Below are positions 39,357 to 48,141 of a stretch of 64,000 nt of DNA, piece by piece (within the stretch, counting starts at the first letter, position 1; each line of letters starts with the position of its first letter). The notes beneath the pieces were generated by a model. That model did not search any database and was not told the origin of the DNA. It saw only the letters and a list, made by a program, of their open reading frames with translations. Made by a program: the position numbers and the translations under genes. Source of the stretch: Marinobacter zhejiangensis (GTDB lineage: Bacteria; Pseudomonadota; Gammaproteobacteria; Pseudomonadales; Oleiphilaceae); NCBI RefSeq assembly GCF_900114775.1, contig NZ_FOUE01000006.1:1-64000 (forward strand), given 5' to 3'.

Positions 39357-41356
39357 CAGGCTTCCAGCAGCTCCTGTGCGACGGCCAGTATGTTTTCAAC
39401 GGTGAAGCCGAACTCCTTGAACAGCTCACCGGCAGGGGCGGACTCGCCGAACGTGGTCATACCCACAACCCGGCCATCCAGGCCCACGTACTTGTACCAG
39501 TAGTCTTCGATCGCCGCTTCGATGGCAATACGGTTGGTCACTTCCAGCGGCAGCACCTGCTGTTTGTACTCTGCACCCTGGGCTTCGAACACATCCGTAG
39601 ACGGCATGGAAACCACACGAACCTTGTTACCCTGCTCGCGAAGCGCGGTGGCCGCGTCCTGGGCCAGGCCCACTTCGGAGCCGGTCGCGATCAGGATCAG
39701 GTCAGGTGTGCCTTCGCTGTCAGACAGGATGTAGCCACCCTTGGCCACGTTTGCCAGTTGCTCGGCGCTACGGGCCTGGTGCGGCAGGTTCTGACGGGAG
39801 AAAATCATCGCCGTCGGGCCGTCCTTGCGCTCCAGCGCAGACTTCCAGGCCACCGCGGACTCAACCGCATCGGCCGGACGCCAGGTGCTCATGTTCGGGG
39901 TGGTGCGCAGGCTCGCCAGCTGCTCGATGGGCTGGTGGGTCGGGCCATCTTCACCCAGGCCGATGGAGTCGTGGGTGTAGACATGGATGGCACGTTGTTT
40001 CATGAGTGCCGCCATACGGACCGCGTTACGGGCGTATTCCATAAAGATCAGGAAGGTTGCGCCGTAAGGTACAAAACCGCCGTGCAGCGCGATACCGTTC
40101 ATGATCGCCGACATCCCGAACTCACGGACACCGTAGAAAATGTAGTTACCGGAGGCATCGTCACGGGTCAGGCCTTTACAGTCGCTCCACAACGTCAGGT
40201 TGGAGCCGGCCAGGTCGGCTGAGCCACCCATCAGCTCCGGCAACAGCGGGCCGTAGGCATTGAGGCAGTTCTGGGAGGCTTTGCGGCTAGCGATGGTTTC
40301 GCCTTTGTCCTGGAGCTCTTGAATGTACGCCTGTGCCTTCTCTGCAAAGTCCGCTGGCAGGTCTCCCGCTACCCGACGCTTGAACTCAGCGGCCAGCTCC
40401 GGCTCAGCCTGCTGGTAGGCAGCGAATGCCTCGTCCCAGCTTTGCTCAGCAGCAGCGCCTTTATCACGGGCATTCCAACCCGCGTAGACGTCTTCAGGGA
40501 TCTCAAACGGCCCGTGGTTCCAACCCAGGTTCTCACGGGACAGGGCAATCTCGTCATCACCCAGGGGCGCGCCGTGACAGCTCTCGGTGCCTTGCTTGTT
40601 CGGTGAACCGAAACCGATGATGGTCTTGCAGCAGATCAGTGTCGGCTGGTCGGTGTTGGCACGCGCCTGCTCAATGGCGTTACGCACCGCTTCGGCGTCA
40701 TGGCCATCGACCGCCGGGATCACCTGCCAGCCATAGGCTTTGAAGCGCTCAGGGGTGTTGTCGGTGAACCAGCCCTCAACCTCACCATCAATGGAGATGC
40801 CGTTATCGTCATAGAAGAACACCAGCTTGCCCAGACCCAGGGTGCCGGCCAGGGAGCAGACTTCGTGGGAGATGCCTTCCATCAGGCAGCCGTCGCCCAG
40901 GAAGGCGTAGGTGTAATGATCAACGATGTTGTGGCCGGGACGGTTGAACTGAGCCGCCAGGGCTTTCTCGGCAATCGCGAAACCAACGGCATTGGCAATA
41001 CCCTGACCCAGCGGGCCGGTGGTGGTCTCAACGCCCGGGGTATAGCCATACTCAGGATGGCCCGGGGTTTTGGAGTGAAGCTGACGGAAGTTTTTCAGGT
41101 CATCAATGGAGACATCGTAACCAGTCAGGTGCAACAGTGAGTACACCAGCATGGAGCCATGACCGTTGGACATTACAAAGCGGTCGCGGTTGGCCCACTC
41201 CGGGTTAGCCGGGTTGTGGCTCAGGTACTCATTCCACAGCACCTCTGCGATATCCGCCATACCCATGGGCGCACCCGGGTGGCCGGACTTGGCTTTTTGC
41301 ACCGCATCCATGCTCAGCGCGCGAATGGCGTTGGCTAGATCTTTGCGAGATGGCAT
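39356..41356 (-). CDS. tktA: Transketolase
   Basis: A 666-residue thiamine-diphosphate enzyme exchanging two-carbon units between sugar phosphates. Seen: [26 protein letters not shown], the ThDP/Mg motif [13 protein letters not shown] ... YDDNGIS, and [21 protein letters not shown]. Length is standard. It opens the operon tktA-epd-pgk-fba. Its upstream region is shared with the divergent ArsR-methyltransferase gene and carries a 20-bp palindrome that might also affect tktA. Confidence 0.97.
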   Translation of the reverse strand: MPSRKDLANAIRALSMDAVQKAKSGHPGAPMGMADIAEVLWNEYLSHNPANPEWANRDRFVMSNGHGSMLVYSLLHLTGYDVSIDDLKNFRQLHSKTPGHPEYGYTPGVETTTGPLGQGIANAVGFAIAEKALAAQFNRPGHNIVDHYTYAFLGDGCLMEGISHEVCSLAGTLGLGKLVFFYDDNGISIDGEVEGWFTDNTPERFKAYGWQVIPAVDGHDAEAVRNAIEQARANTDQPTLICCKTIIGFGSPNKQGTESCHGAPLGDDEIALSRENLGWNHGPFEIPEDVYAGWNARDKGAAAEQSWDEAFAAYQQAEPELAAEFKRRVAGDLPADFAEKAQAYIQELQDKGETIASRKASQNCLNAYGPLLPELMGGSADLAGSNLTLWSDCKGLTRDDASGNYIFYGVREFGMSAIMNGIALHGGFVPYGATFLIFMEYARNAVRMAALMKQRAIHVYTHDSIGLGEDGPTHQPIEQLASLRTTPNMSTWRPADAVESAVAWKSALERKDGPTAMIFSRQNLPHQARSAEQLANVAKGGYILSDSEGTPDLILIATGSEVGLAQDAATALREQGNKVRVVSMPSTDVFEAQGAEYKQQVLPLEVTNRIAIEAAIEDYWYKYVGLDGRVVGMTTFGESAPAGELFKEFGFTVENILAVAQELLEA

Positions 41357-41505
41357 TGTCGGTTCTCCACTGACTTAGACGTAAGAAAAGGGTCGGATCA
41401 AAAAATAGGCGCGTATTTTCGCCGATTAGTAGGCGTCGGGGCAAATCGGATAGTCAAAAGTCTTTGCTGTGGATTTCCGAGAGTCCGCCTGGCCACAAGA
41501 GATCT

Positions 41506-41525
41506 ATATCAAAATATTTTGATAT
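41506..41525. promoter_or_regulatory. SahR-like operator, copy 1 (upstream of the ArsR-methyltransferase gene)
   Basis: ATATCAAAATATTTTGATAT is a perfect 20-bp palindrome, 42 bp before the regulator ATG and 149 bp before the divergent tktA. It shares the ends ATATCAA-N6-TTGATAT with the palindrome before metK, so it is probably the autoregulatory site of this regulator. Confidence 0.78.
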
Positions 41526-41567
41526 GACTATTGATTGACCACTTTTTACCTTCTAAACTCCCTTCCC

Positions 41568-42572
41568 ATGACTAGCATGACCACCCCAAACCAGCCCGAA
41601 ACCGTCAACGTAGACGCCCTTGCCCCTATCTATAAGGCAAGCGGGGATCCGCTGCGCCTGGAAATCCTGCGGGTACTTCGGCGCGATACCTTCGGGGTGC
41701 TTGAGCTGAGCCAGCTGTTTGATATGCGCCAGTCCGGCATGAGCCATCACCTGAAGGTCATGACCAAGGCTGGCTTGCTGGAACCGCAGCGGGAAGGCAA
41801 CGCCATCTTCTATCGTCGCCCGCTGCACCTGGACAGCGACAAACTGGTGGACCAGACCGTGCGTCAGGTGTTTGAGATGGTGGACCAGATTCCGCTCCCG
41901 CTGCATCTGGAGCAGAAAATCGAGGCCATCCGCACCCAGAGAGCGGACCAGTCCCAGGCGTTTTTCTCACGCCATGCGGAGCAGTTCCGCGAACAACAGG
42001 AACTGATTGCCGCGTTCGAGCTCTACGCAGAGCCCACCGCCGAATTGATTCGTCAGAGAGCGGTAAAACACAGCTGGCAAACTGGACTGGAAATTGGACC
42101 TGGCGAAGGCGCATTCCTCAAGGTCATGGCAGAGGTCTGCCGCCACGTTGTTGCGCTGGATAACTCCCGCGACATGCTGGCCAAGGCGACCCGTACCTGC
42201 ATTGAGGAGCGGCTGAACAACATTGACCTGATCGAAGGCGTTACCGACACCTTGCTGGCTCGGGGCGATGCCTTTGACCTGGTGGTTGCCAACATGGTGC
42301 TGCATCACGTTCCCAGCCCGGCCGACATTTTTCTGGATGCGGCCGCGCTGATGAACGGCGGAGGTTGCCTGATCATCAGCGACCTGTGCAGCCACGACCA
42401 GAATTGGGTAACGGAAAATTGCGGGGATCTGTGGCTTGGCTTCGAACCTGAGGAGCTGACCAGCTGGGCCGAGGACGCGGGCCTCAGCAGTGGAGAGTCG
42501 CTCTTTATAGGGCTACGCAACGGCTTCCAGATTCAGGTTCGCGAGTTCTGGAAATCCGCAGGGACCAGTTAA
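41568..42572 (+). CDS. ArsR-family regulator fused to a SAM-dependent methyltransferase domain (SahR-like)
   Basis: A 334-residue two-domain protein. The N-terminal winged helix (about 15-100) reads [50 protein letters not shown]. The C-terminal part (about 165-320) has a class I methyltransferase fold: [30 protein letters not shown], then [12 protein letters not shown]. Its neighbours are metK, ahcY and metF. In proteobacteria a regulator called SahR, from the ArsR family, controls this cycle and senses S-adenosylhomocysteine; the fused domain could be the sensor. This assignment is inference from context plus the shared operator. The start at 41568 or 41577 is unclear because no strong ribosome site is seen. 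Confidence 0.82.
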   Translation: MTSMTTPNQPETVNVDALAPIYKASGDPLRLEILRVLRRDTFGVLELSQLFDMRQSGMSHHLKVMTKAGLLEPQREGNAIFYRRPLHLDSDKLVDQTVRQVFEMVDQIPLPLHLEQKIEAIRTQRADQSQAFFSRHAEQFREQQELIAAFELYAEPTAELIRQRAVKHSWQTGLEIGPGEGAFLKVMAEVCRHVVALDNSRDMLAKATRTCIEERLNNIDLIEGVTDTLLARGDAFDLVVANMVLHHVPSPADIFLDAAALMNGGGCLIISDLCSHDQNWVTENCGDLWLGFEPEELTSWAEDAGLSSGESLFIGLRNGFQIQVREFWKSAGTS

Positions 42573-42593
42573 CAAACTGAACTTTTTTAAACC

Positions 42594-42613
42594 ATATCAA
42601 TTTTTTTTGATAT
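42594..42613. promoter_or_regulatory. SahR-like operator, copy 2 (upstream of metK)
   Basis: ATATCAA-TTTTTT-TTGATAT repeats the half-sites of the palindrome at 41506-41525. It is 83 bp before the metK ATG, a suitable place to block metK transcription. Confidence 0.78.
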
Positions 42614-42696
42614 ACAATCAGCCACCGATAACCCCTTGGATTCCGGTGGCAACGACAACCGGCCGACGCTTAATTGCTCATATAGGAGCCAAAACT

Positions 42697-43887
42697 ATGT
42701 CTGACTACAGCATCTTTACTTCTGAATCGGTCTCTGAAGGCCATCCGGATAAACTGGCTGACCAGATTTCCGATGCCGTGCTGGATGCAATCCTGCAGGA
42801 CGACCCGCACGCCCGTGTTGCCTGTGAGACTCTGGTGAAAACCGGTGTAGCCATCGTCGGCGGTGAAATCACCACATCCGCCTGGGTTGATCTGGAAGAC
42901 CTGGTTCGTTCCGTCATCAAGGACATCGGCTACACCTCCTCCAAGGTTGGCTTCGATGGCGACACCTGTGGCGTGATCAACATCATTGGTAAGCAGTCTG
43001 TCGATATTGCCCAGGGCGTTGACCGTCAGAAGCCGGAAGATCAAGGCGCCGGAGACCAGGGCCTGATGTTCGGCTACGCCAGCAACGAAACCGACGTGCT
43101 GATGCCTGCGCCGATCTGCTATGCCCACCGTCTGGTAGAGCGCCAAGCCGAAGCCCGCAAGAGCGGCCTGCTGCCCTGGCTGCGCCCGGACGCCAAGAGC
43201 CAGGTAACCTGCCGCTACGAGAACGGCATTGTGACCGGCATTGACGCCGTGGTGCTGTCCACCCAGCACGACGAGGACGTCAGCCAGAAAGACCTGCAGG
43301 ACGCGGTTATGGAGCTGATCGTCAAGCACGTGATCCCAGCCGAACTGCTGCACGCCGACACCAAGTTTCACATCAACCCGACCGGCAAGTTCGTGATCGG
43401 TGGCCCGGTGGGCGACTGTGGCCTGACTGGTCGCAAGATCATTGTTGATACTTACGGCGGCATGGCCCGTCACGGTGGTGGCGCGTTCTCCGGCAAAGAC
43501 CCCTCCAAGGTTGACCGTTCCGCAGCTTACGCTGGCCGTTACGTTGCCAAGAACGTCGTTGCTGCCGGCCTGGCCGACCGTTGCGAGATCCAGGTGTCCT
43601 ACGCCATTGGTGTTGCAGAGCCAACGTCGATCTCCATCAACACATTCGGCACTGGCAAGATTGGCGACGACAAGATCATCGCCCTGGTCCGCGAGCACTT
43701 CGACCTGCGTCCGTATGCGATTACCCGCATGCTGGACCTGCTGCACCCGATGTACCGTGCCACTGCGGCTTACGGCCACTTCGGTCGCGACCCGTACGAA
43801 ATGACCGTGAATGGCGAGACCTTCACTGCCTTCCCGTGGGAGAAGACCGACAAGGCTGCGGCCCTGAAGGACGCTGCTGGAGTTTAA
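42697..43887 (+). CDS. metK: S-adenosylmethionine synthase MetK
   Basis: A 396-residue enzyme that joins methionine and ATP to give S-adenosylmethionine. Signatures: [22 protein letters not shown] (7-28), [12 protein letters not shown], and the P-loop-like [19 protein letters not shown]. The ATG at 42697 follows AGGAG (42684-42688). The open frame upstream covers the operator and is not coding. It is transcribed after the ArsR-type regulator with a separate operator, so it likely has its own promoter. Confidence 0.98.
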   Translation: MSDYSIFTSESVSEGHPDKLADQISDAVLDAILQDDPHARVACETLVKTGVAIVGGEITTSAWVDLEDLVRSVIKDIGYTSSKVGFDGDTCGVINIIGKQSVDIAQGVDRQKPEDQGAGDQGLMFGYASNETDVLMPAPICYAHRLVERQAEARKSGLLPWLRPDAKSQVTCRYENGIVTGIDAVVLSTQHDEDVSQKDLQDAVMELIVKHVIPAELLHADTKFHINPTGKFVIGGPVGDCGLTGRKIIVDTYGGMARHGGGAFSGKDPSKVDRSAAYAGRYVAKNVVAAGLADRCEIQVSYAIGVAEPTSISINTFGTGKIGDDKIIALVREHFDLRPYAITRMLDLLHPMYRATAAYGHFGRDPYEMTVNGETFTAFPWEKTDKAAALKDAAGV

Positions 43888-43910
43888 TTCCGGGATTTAC
43901 CTCGGTTAGC

Positions 43911-43932
43911 CCGCCACCTCTGGAGGTGGCGG
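43911..43932. terminator. GC-rich hairpin after metK
   Basis: CCGCCACCTC-TG-GAGGTGGCGG is a perfect 10-bp stem 23 bp after the metK stop. It lacks a T-run, so termination is uncertain. Element C begins four bases later. Confidence 0.5.
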
Positions 43933-43935
43933 CGC

Positions 43936-44031
43936 TGAGGTGAAGCCTTTGCGGACACGCTGCGAGTACATCCATGTACGCTTATTTCCGGCCATCCATG
44001 GCCTCCAATAGTCCGCAAAGGCTTCACCTCA
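43936..44031. repeat. Nested palindromic element, copy C (between metK and ahcY)
   Basis: Perfect 21-base arms (43936-43956 and 44011-44031) enclose a core with TACATCCATGTA and GGCCATCCATGGCC. The small hairpins share the CATCCATG motif with copies A and B, but linkers and arms have different sequences (arms end in CCTTTGCGGAC here versus CCTTCCGGGAC in A and B). It shows that the architecture is kept while the sequence of the arms drifts. Confidence 0.85.
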
Positions 44032-44076
44032 CCACCGCTTGATAGAGCGGAGACAGTTTTTCAATAACGAAATTGA

Positions 44077-44098
44077 CCGTTCGGGGTATCCCCGACGG
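44077..44098. repeat. Small palindrome shared with 33611-33627
   Basis: TCGGGG-TAT-CCCCGA forms a 6-bp stem, extended by CCG/CGG with one bulged T. The core TTCGGGGTATCCCCG is identical at 33612-33626, upstream of the outer-membrane barrel gene. Its meaning is unknown. Confidence 0.5.
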
Positions 44099-44127
44099 CA
44101 AGCACCCAAAGCTTAAAAGAGGGTGTG

Positions 44128-44155
44128 GGGGCGGCCTTCCGCGGAAGGCCGCCCC
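44128..44155. repeat. Core-less relative of the palindromic elements
   Basis: A perfect 28-base palindrome (14-base arms, GGGGCGGCCTTCCG then its complement) lies 74 bp before ahcY. Its arm resembles the arm of copy A (GGGGCGGTCCTTCCGGGAC), but the core with the two small hairpins is missing. It could be a deletion product or a separate hairpin in the ahcY leader. Confidence 0.7.
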
Positions 44156-44228
44156 ACCCCCGAAATGCGCAAATTCAGCAGTCCGAAAAACAGGCTGTAA
44201 AAATCACAGAAAGCGACAGGAGAACACC

Positions 44229-45623
44229 ATGAGCACTCCGGCAGAGCAACTGAACGCCAACCAGGATTACAAAGTCCGCGATATTTCCCAGGCCGACTAC
44301 GGTCGCAAGGAAATCCAGATCGCCGAAGGCGAAATGCCGGCACTGATGGCCCTGCGTAACAAGTACAAGGGTGAGCAGCCGCTGAAAGGCGCCAACATCA
44401 TGGGCTGCATCCACATGACCATCCAGACCGCCGTATTGATCGAAACCCTGGTGGAACTGGGTGCCAATGTGCGCTGGTCCTCCTGCAACATCTTCTCCAC
44501 CCAGGACCATGCCGCTGCTGCCATCGCCGCCCAGGGCATTCCGGTCTTCGCCTGGAAAGGGGAAACCGAGGAAGAGTACGAGTGGTGCCTTGAGCGCACT
44601 GTTGGCGCCGACATCGACGGCTGGGAACCGAACATGATCCTGGACGACGGTGGCGACCTCACTGCCCTGCTCCACGACAAGTATCAGGACATCCTGGCCA
44701 ACTGCCACGGTGTCACCGAAGAAACCACCACCGGTGTCCACCGCCTGCAGGAAATGCTCCGCGACGGCAGCCTGAAAGTACCAGCCATCAACGTCAACGA
44801 CGCGGTCACCAAGTCCAAGAACGACAACAAGTACGGTTGTCGCCACAGCCTCAACGACGCTATCAAGCGCGGCACCGACCACCTGATGGCGGGCAAAAAG
44901 GCCCTGGTTATCGGTTATGGCGACGTAGGCAAGGGCTCTGCAGCGTCCCTGCGTCAGGAAGGCATGATCGTCAAGGTCACCGAAGCCGACCCAATCTGTG
45001 CCATGCAGGCCTGCATGGACGGCTTTGAAGTGGTCTCCCCTTACCTTGGCGGCGTAAACACCGGCACCGAAGATGGCATCAACAAAGACCTGCTGGCAAC
45101 GACCGACCTGCTGGTCACCACCACCGGTAACTTCAATGTTTGCGATGCCAACATGCTGAAGGCCCTGAAGTCCGGCGCCGTGGTGTGCAACATCGGTCAC
45201 TTCGATAACGAAATCGACACCGCCTTCATGCGCAAGAACTGGGAATGGGACGAAGTTAAGCCGCAGGTTCACCTCGTTTACCGCGACCGCGCCAGCAACG
45301 ACCACCTGATCCTGCTGTCCGAAGGCCGCCTGGTAAACCTGGGCAACGCCACCGGTCACCCGTCACGGATCATGGACGGCTCCTTCGCTAACCAGGTGCT
45401 GGCGCAAATGTATCTGTTCGAGCGCAAGTTTGCCGACCTGCCAGAAGCCGAGCGTGCCGACGCGGTGTACGTTGAGGTACTGCCGAAGCATCTGGACGAA
45501 GAAGTTGCCCGCGCGATGGTGGAAGGCTTCGGTGGCGTGATCACCAAGCTGACTTCAGACCAGGCGAAATACATTGGCGTACCGGTCGAAGGCCCGTACA
45601 AGCCAGACAGCTACAAGTACTGA
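44229..45623 (+). CDS. ahcY: Adenosylhomocysteinase AhcY
   Basis: A 464-residue enzyme that splits S-adenosylhomocysteine into adenosine and homocysteine with bound NAD. Seen: [40 protein letters not shown], the NAD motif [16 protein letters not shown] and the C-terminal [10 protein letters not shown]. The ATG at 44229 follows CAGGAGA; the longer open frame upstream reads through the palindromes and is not coding. The 341-bp region between metK and ahcY holds repeats only; no S-adenosylhomocysteine riboswitch pattern and no copy of the ATATCAA operator was found there. Confidence 0.98.
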   Translation: MSTPAEQLNANQDYKVRDISQADYGRKEIQIAEGEMPALMALRNKYKGEQPLKGANIMGCIHMTIQTAVLIETLVELGANVRWSSCNIFSTQDHAAAAIAAQGIPVFAWKGETEEEYEWCLERTVGADIDGWEPNMILDDGGDLTALLHDKYQDILANCHGVTEETTTGVHRLQEMLRDGSLKVPAINVNDAVTKSKNDNKYGCRHSLNDAIKRGTDHLMAGKKALVIGYGDVGKGSAASLRQEGMIVKVTEADPICAMQACMDGFEVVSPYLGGVNTGTEDGINKDLLATTDLLVTTTGNFNVCDANMLKALKSGAVVCNIGHFDNEIDTAFMRKNWEWDEVKPQVHLVYRDRASNDHLILLSEGRLVNLGNATGHPSRIMDGSFANQVLAQMYLFERKFADLPEAERADAVYVEVLPKHLDEEVARAMVEGFGGVITKLTSDQAKYIGVPVEGPYKPDSYKY

Positions 45624-45625
45624 TC

Positions 45626-45641
45626 AGCCCTTCAGGGCTGT
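45626..45641 (+). other. Short hairpin between ahcY and metF
   Basis: CAGCCCTTCAGGGCTG is a small perfect stem-loop right after the ahcY stop and before the metF ribosome site. There is no T-run; it may mark an RNA processing point rather than termination. Confidence 0.4.
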
Positions 45642-45665
45642 CAGACCAAGATCAGGGAGCAGTTC

Positions 45666-46535
45666 ATGGAATCCCAAAAGCAGTTTAAACGACGCTTCAG
45701 CTTTGAGTTTTTCCCGCCCAAGACCGACCAGGGCAAGGAAAAGCTGCAAGGCGTGCGTGACCGCCTGGCGAGCGTAAACCCGGATTTCTTCTCGGTCACC
45801 TTCGGCGCCGGAGGCTCCACCCGTGACCGGACCGTGGAAACCGTACTGAACCTGCACAAGCAGGGCATCTCCACCGCACCGCACTTGTCCTGCGTAGGCG
45901 GAACCCGCGAGAGCGTGGCGGAGTTGCTGGACCTGTACAAGGCCAACGGCATCAACCGGATTGTCGCCCTTCGCGGTGACCTGCCGTCCGGGATGGGAGC
46001 CTCCGGTGAGCTGCGCTATGCCAACGAACTGGTAGAGTTTATCCGCGAGCACAGCGGCGACACCTTCAATATTGAAGTGGCCGCCTACCCGGAGTTCCAC
46101 CCCCAGGCCCGTAACGCCGAGGACGACCTGAAGAACTTTGCCCGCAAGGTACAGGCTGGCGCCAACAGTGCCATCACCCAGTACTTCTTCAATGCGGACA
46201 GTTACTTCTACTTCATCGACCGGCTTGAGAAGATGAACGTGACCATTCCAGTGGTCCCCGGCATCATGCCCATCGTCAACTTCTCCAACCTGGTGCGGTT
46301 CTCCGACATGTGCGGTGCCGACATTCCCCGCTGGATCCGCAAGCAGCTGGAAGCCTACGGCGACGATGCCGACAGCATCCGCAAGTTCGGTGAAGAAGTG
46401 GTCACCGATATGTGCCGCAAGCTGCTGGAAGCCGGAGCGCCGGGCCTTCACTTCTATACCCTCAACCAGGCCGAGCCAAGCATCGATATCTGGCAGAACC
46501 TGGGCATTGGCGAGCGCGAAAAAATCGCTTTCTGA
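45666..46535 (+). CDS. metF: Methylenetetrahydrofolate reductase MetF
   Basis: A 289-residue flavoprotein reducing 5,10-methylene-THF to 5-methyl-THF for methionine synthesis. Visible: FSFEFFPPKTDQGKEKL with the catalytic Glu near residue 14, SVTFGAGGSTRDRT, NGINRIVALRGDLP, and AGANSAITQYFFNADSYFYF. It lies 42 bp after ahcY, so the two are probably co-transcribed and together return homocysteine to methionine. Confidence 0.97.
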   Translation: MESQKQFKRRFSFEFFPPKTDQGKEKLQGVRDRLASVNPDFFSVTFGAGGSTRDRTVETVLNLHKQGISTAPHLSCVGGTRESVAELLDLYKANGINRIVALRGDLPSGMGASGELRYANELVEFIREHSGDTFNIEVAAYPEFHPQARNAEDDLKNFARKVQAGANSAITQYFFNADSYFYFIDRLEKMNVTIPVVPGIMPIVNFSNLVRFSDMCGADIPRWIRKQLEAYGDDADSIRKFGEEVVTDMCRKLLEAGAPGLHFYTLNQAEPSIDIWQNLGIGEREKIAF

Positions 46536-46548
46536 CACTGCCCTATCC

Positions 46549-46579
46549 GCCCCTTCCCGATCCGGGGAGGGGCCATTCT
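46549..46579 (+). terminator. Terminator after metF
   Basis: A 10-bp GC-rich stem with one G-T pair (46549-46558 and 46564-46573) and loop GATCC is followed by CCATTCTT, a modest T-run. Confidence 0.65.
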
Positions 46580-46658
46580 TACTCCAACCTTCCCGCCCGA
46601 ACGGCGTCATGGTCTACACTTCCTGAATGAACCCAACGGTCTGACAGGGAGTTCAACC

Positions 46659-47414
46659 ATGAGCAAACAGTGGCTTTGTTCCGTTGTCACGACTGCCTGC
46701 GTTTTGGCCACAACGCCCCTTGGCGCAGACACCCTAAAGGTTGTGACAGACCCCAGCTTCGTGCCCTTCGAAATGATGGACCCCGCAACCGGCCGCATGA
46801 CTGGCTTCGACATGGACATCCTGGCCGCCGTCGCTGCCCGTGCAGGCTTCGATTACAGCGTCAGCACCATGGACTTCAACGGCATCATCCCATCACTGCA
46901 GACCGGCAATGTGGACCTCGCCATCGCCGGCATTACGATTACCGCCGAACGACGCGCCATCATCGACTTCTCCACCCCCTATTACGATTCGGGTCTGCGC
47001 ATCCTGGTTCGTGAAGACGATGACCGGGTTCATCGGATCGACGACCTTGAAGGGCTATTGGTCGGCACCAAGCTGGGCAGTACCAGCTACGATTTCCTGC
47101 TGTCCGAACTGGGCGACAGTCACGGCGTCGTTGCTTACCCCGACAGTCATGAGATGTTTAATGCCTTGATGGCCGGAGATGTAGACGCGGTGTTGTTCGA
47201 TGCCCCCAATGTGGGGTTCTTTGCCCGCAACCGGGGCGAAGGGCACGTCAAAACCGTAGGACCACTGTATCAGGGACAGCAATACGGCATTGCGTTCAGA
47301 AAAGACAGCGACTGGCTCCACGAGGTAAACAGTGCGCTGGAGGAGATCCGACGTGACGGCACCTATCGAGCCATCTATGAGAAGTGGTTCGACTCCCTGC
47401 CTGAGGGGCGCTAG
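46659..47414 (+). CDS. Solitary amino-acid-type periplasmic binding protein (SBP_bac_3)
   Basis: A 251-residue type II binding protein with a signal peptide (about 1-23, ending PLGA). Family 3 features: LKVVTDPSFVPFEMMDPATGRMTGFDMDILAAVA, FNGIIPSLQTGNVDLAIAGITITAERRAIIDFSTPYYDSGL, and GTKLGSTSYDF. It is closest in pattern to glutamine/polar amino-acid binders (GlnH-like). No permease or ATPase follows, so it either works with a remote transporter or acts as a sensor. Transport specificity cannot be read from the sequence. Confidence 0.85.
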   Translation: MSKQWLCSVVTTACVLATTPLGADTLKVVTDPSFVPFEMMDPATGRMTGFDMDILAAVAARAGFDYSVSTMDFNGIIPSLQTGNVDLAIAGITITAERRAIIDFSTPYYDSGLRILVREDDDRVHRIDDLEGLLVGTKLGSTSYDFLLSELGDSHGVVAYPDSHEMFNALMAGDVDAVLFDAPNVGFFARNRGEGHVKTVGPLYQGQQYGIAFRKDSDWLHEVNSALEEIRRDGTYRAIYEKWFDSLPEGR

Positions 47415-47459
47415 GAGTGCCGCCACAGTCAGGGGGTCAAGATAACGAGGCCTGCAGGC

Positions 47460-47960
47460 TTACAGGTCGTCGTTGATGAGCGTGCGGCTGACGCCGTGCT
47501 CCAGATCCATTTTGGTGCGGGAGTCGTCAAGAATGAACTTGGCCACTTTCTTCCCGATCAGCGGCAAATCACAGCGTACATCCAGCGATACGTGGTTGGT
47601 ACAACTCTCACCATTTCCCTGAAGGCGCATGGTGCCTTTGATCTTCGCGGGGACGCCTTCGAGGTGAACCCGGTACTCACAGTGCCACTCGTCATCGTCC
47701 TTGCGAAACCAGTGTTCTTCCTGGCGAACCTGATTCCATTCCCGGGCAAAACTGGCCAGGAAGCCCGGAACGGCCGCAGAGGATTTCAGTTCCCGACTGA
47801 ACACCAGCTTGGCGGTCTGATCGGTACGGCTCAACTCTTTAATCTGGACATTACGTGCGCCCACTTTGTCATTCTTGGCGAGGATGTGCCCCTCACTAAG
47901 AAACGCCTCCAATACCTTGTCCAGACCGGCATCGTAGGCGTGTGCAACTTCCAGTTCCAT
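47460..47960 (-). CDS. DUF2505 family protein
   Basis: A 166-residue protein with a START/SRPBCC-like pattern: MELEVAHAYDAGLDKVLEAFLSE at the start, a two-layer alternation of strands, and DLRCDLPLIGKKVAKFI-like helix near the C-terminus (here VRCDLPLIGKKVAKFILDD). DUF2505 proteins may bind lipid-like ligands, but no function is known. No signal peptide. It is divergent from bioA. Confidence 0.8.
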   Translation of the reverse strand: MELEVAHAYDAGLDKVLEAFLSEGHILAKNDKVGARNVQIKELSRTDQTAKLVFSRELKSSAAVPGFLASFAREWNQVRQEEHWFRKDDDEWHCEYRVHLEGVPAKIKGTMRLQGNGESCTNHVSLDVRCDLPLIGKKVAKFILDDSRTKMDLEHGVSRTLINDDL

Positions 47961-48141
47961 AAACTGTCTCCGAATTTTTTATTTAATCCATTGTGCGATT
48001 GCCCCCCGTTTGCCACATTGGCCGCGAGACCATCGGCCACGGGCAATCCAGCCACAGAGCTGGCATCCAGTGCCGCGACCCCAGTATGATGTGGCCCCAC
48101 CAAGACCACTGCTCTATCGAGGGCCAATAGGAGACCTGACC

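Noticed and set aside
44073..44228. Upstream extension of the ahcY reading frame
   Set aside because: It translates palindromic repeats; a clear ribosome site and the conserved N-terminus place the start at 44229.
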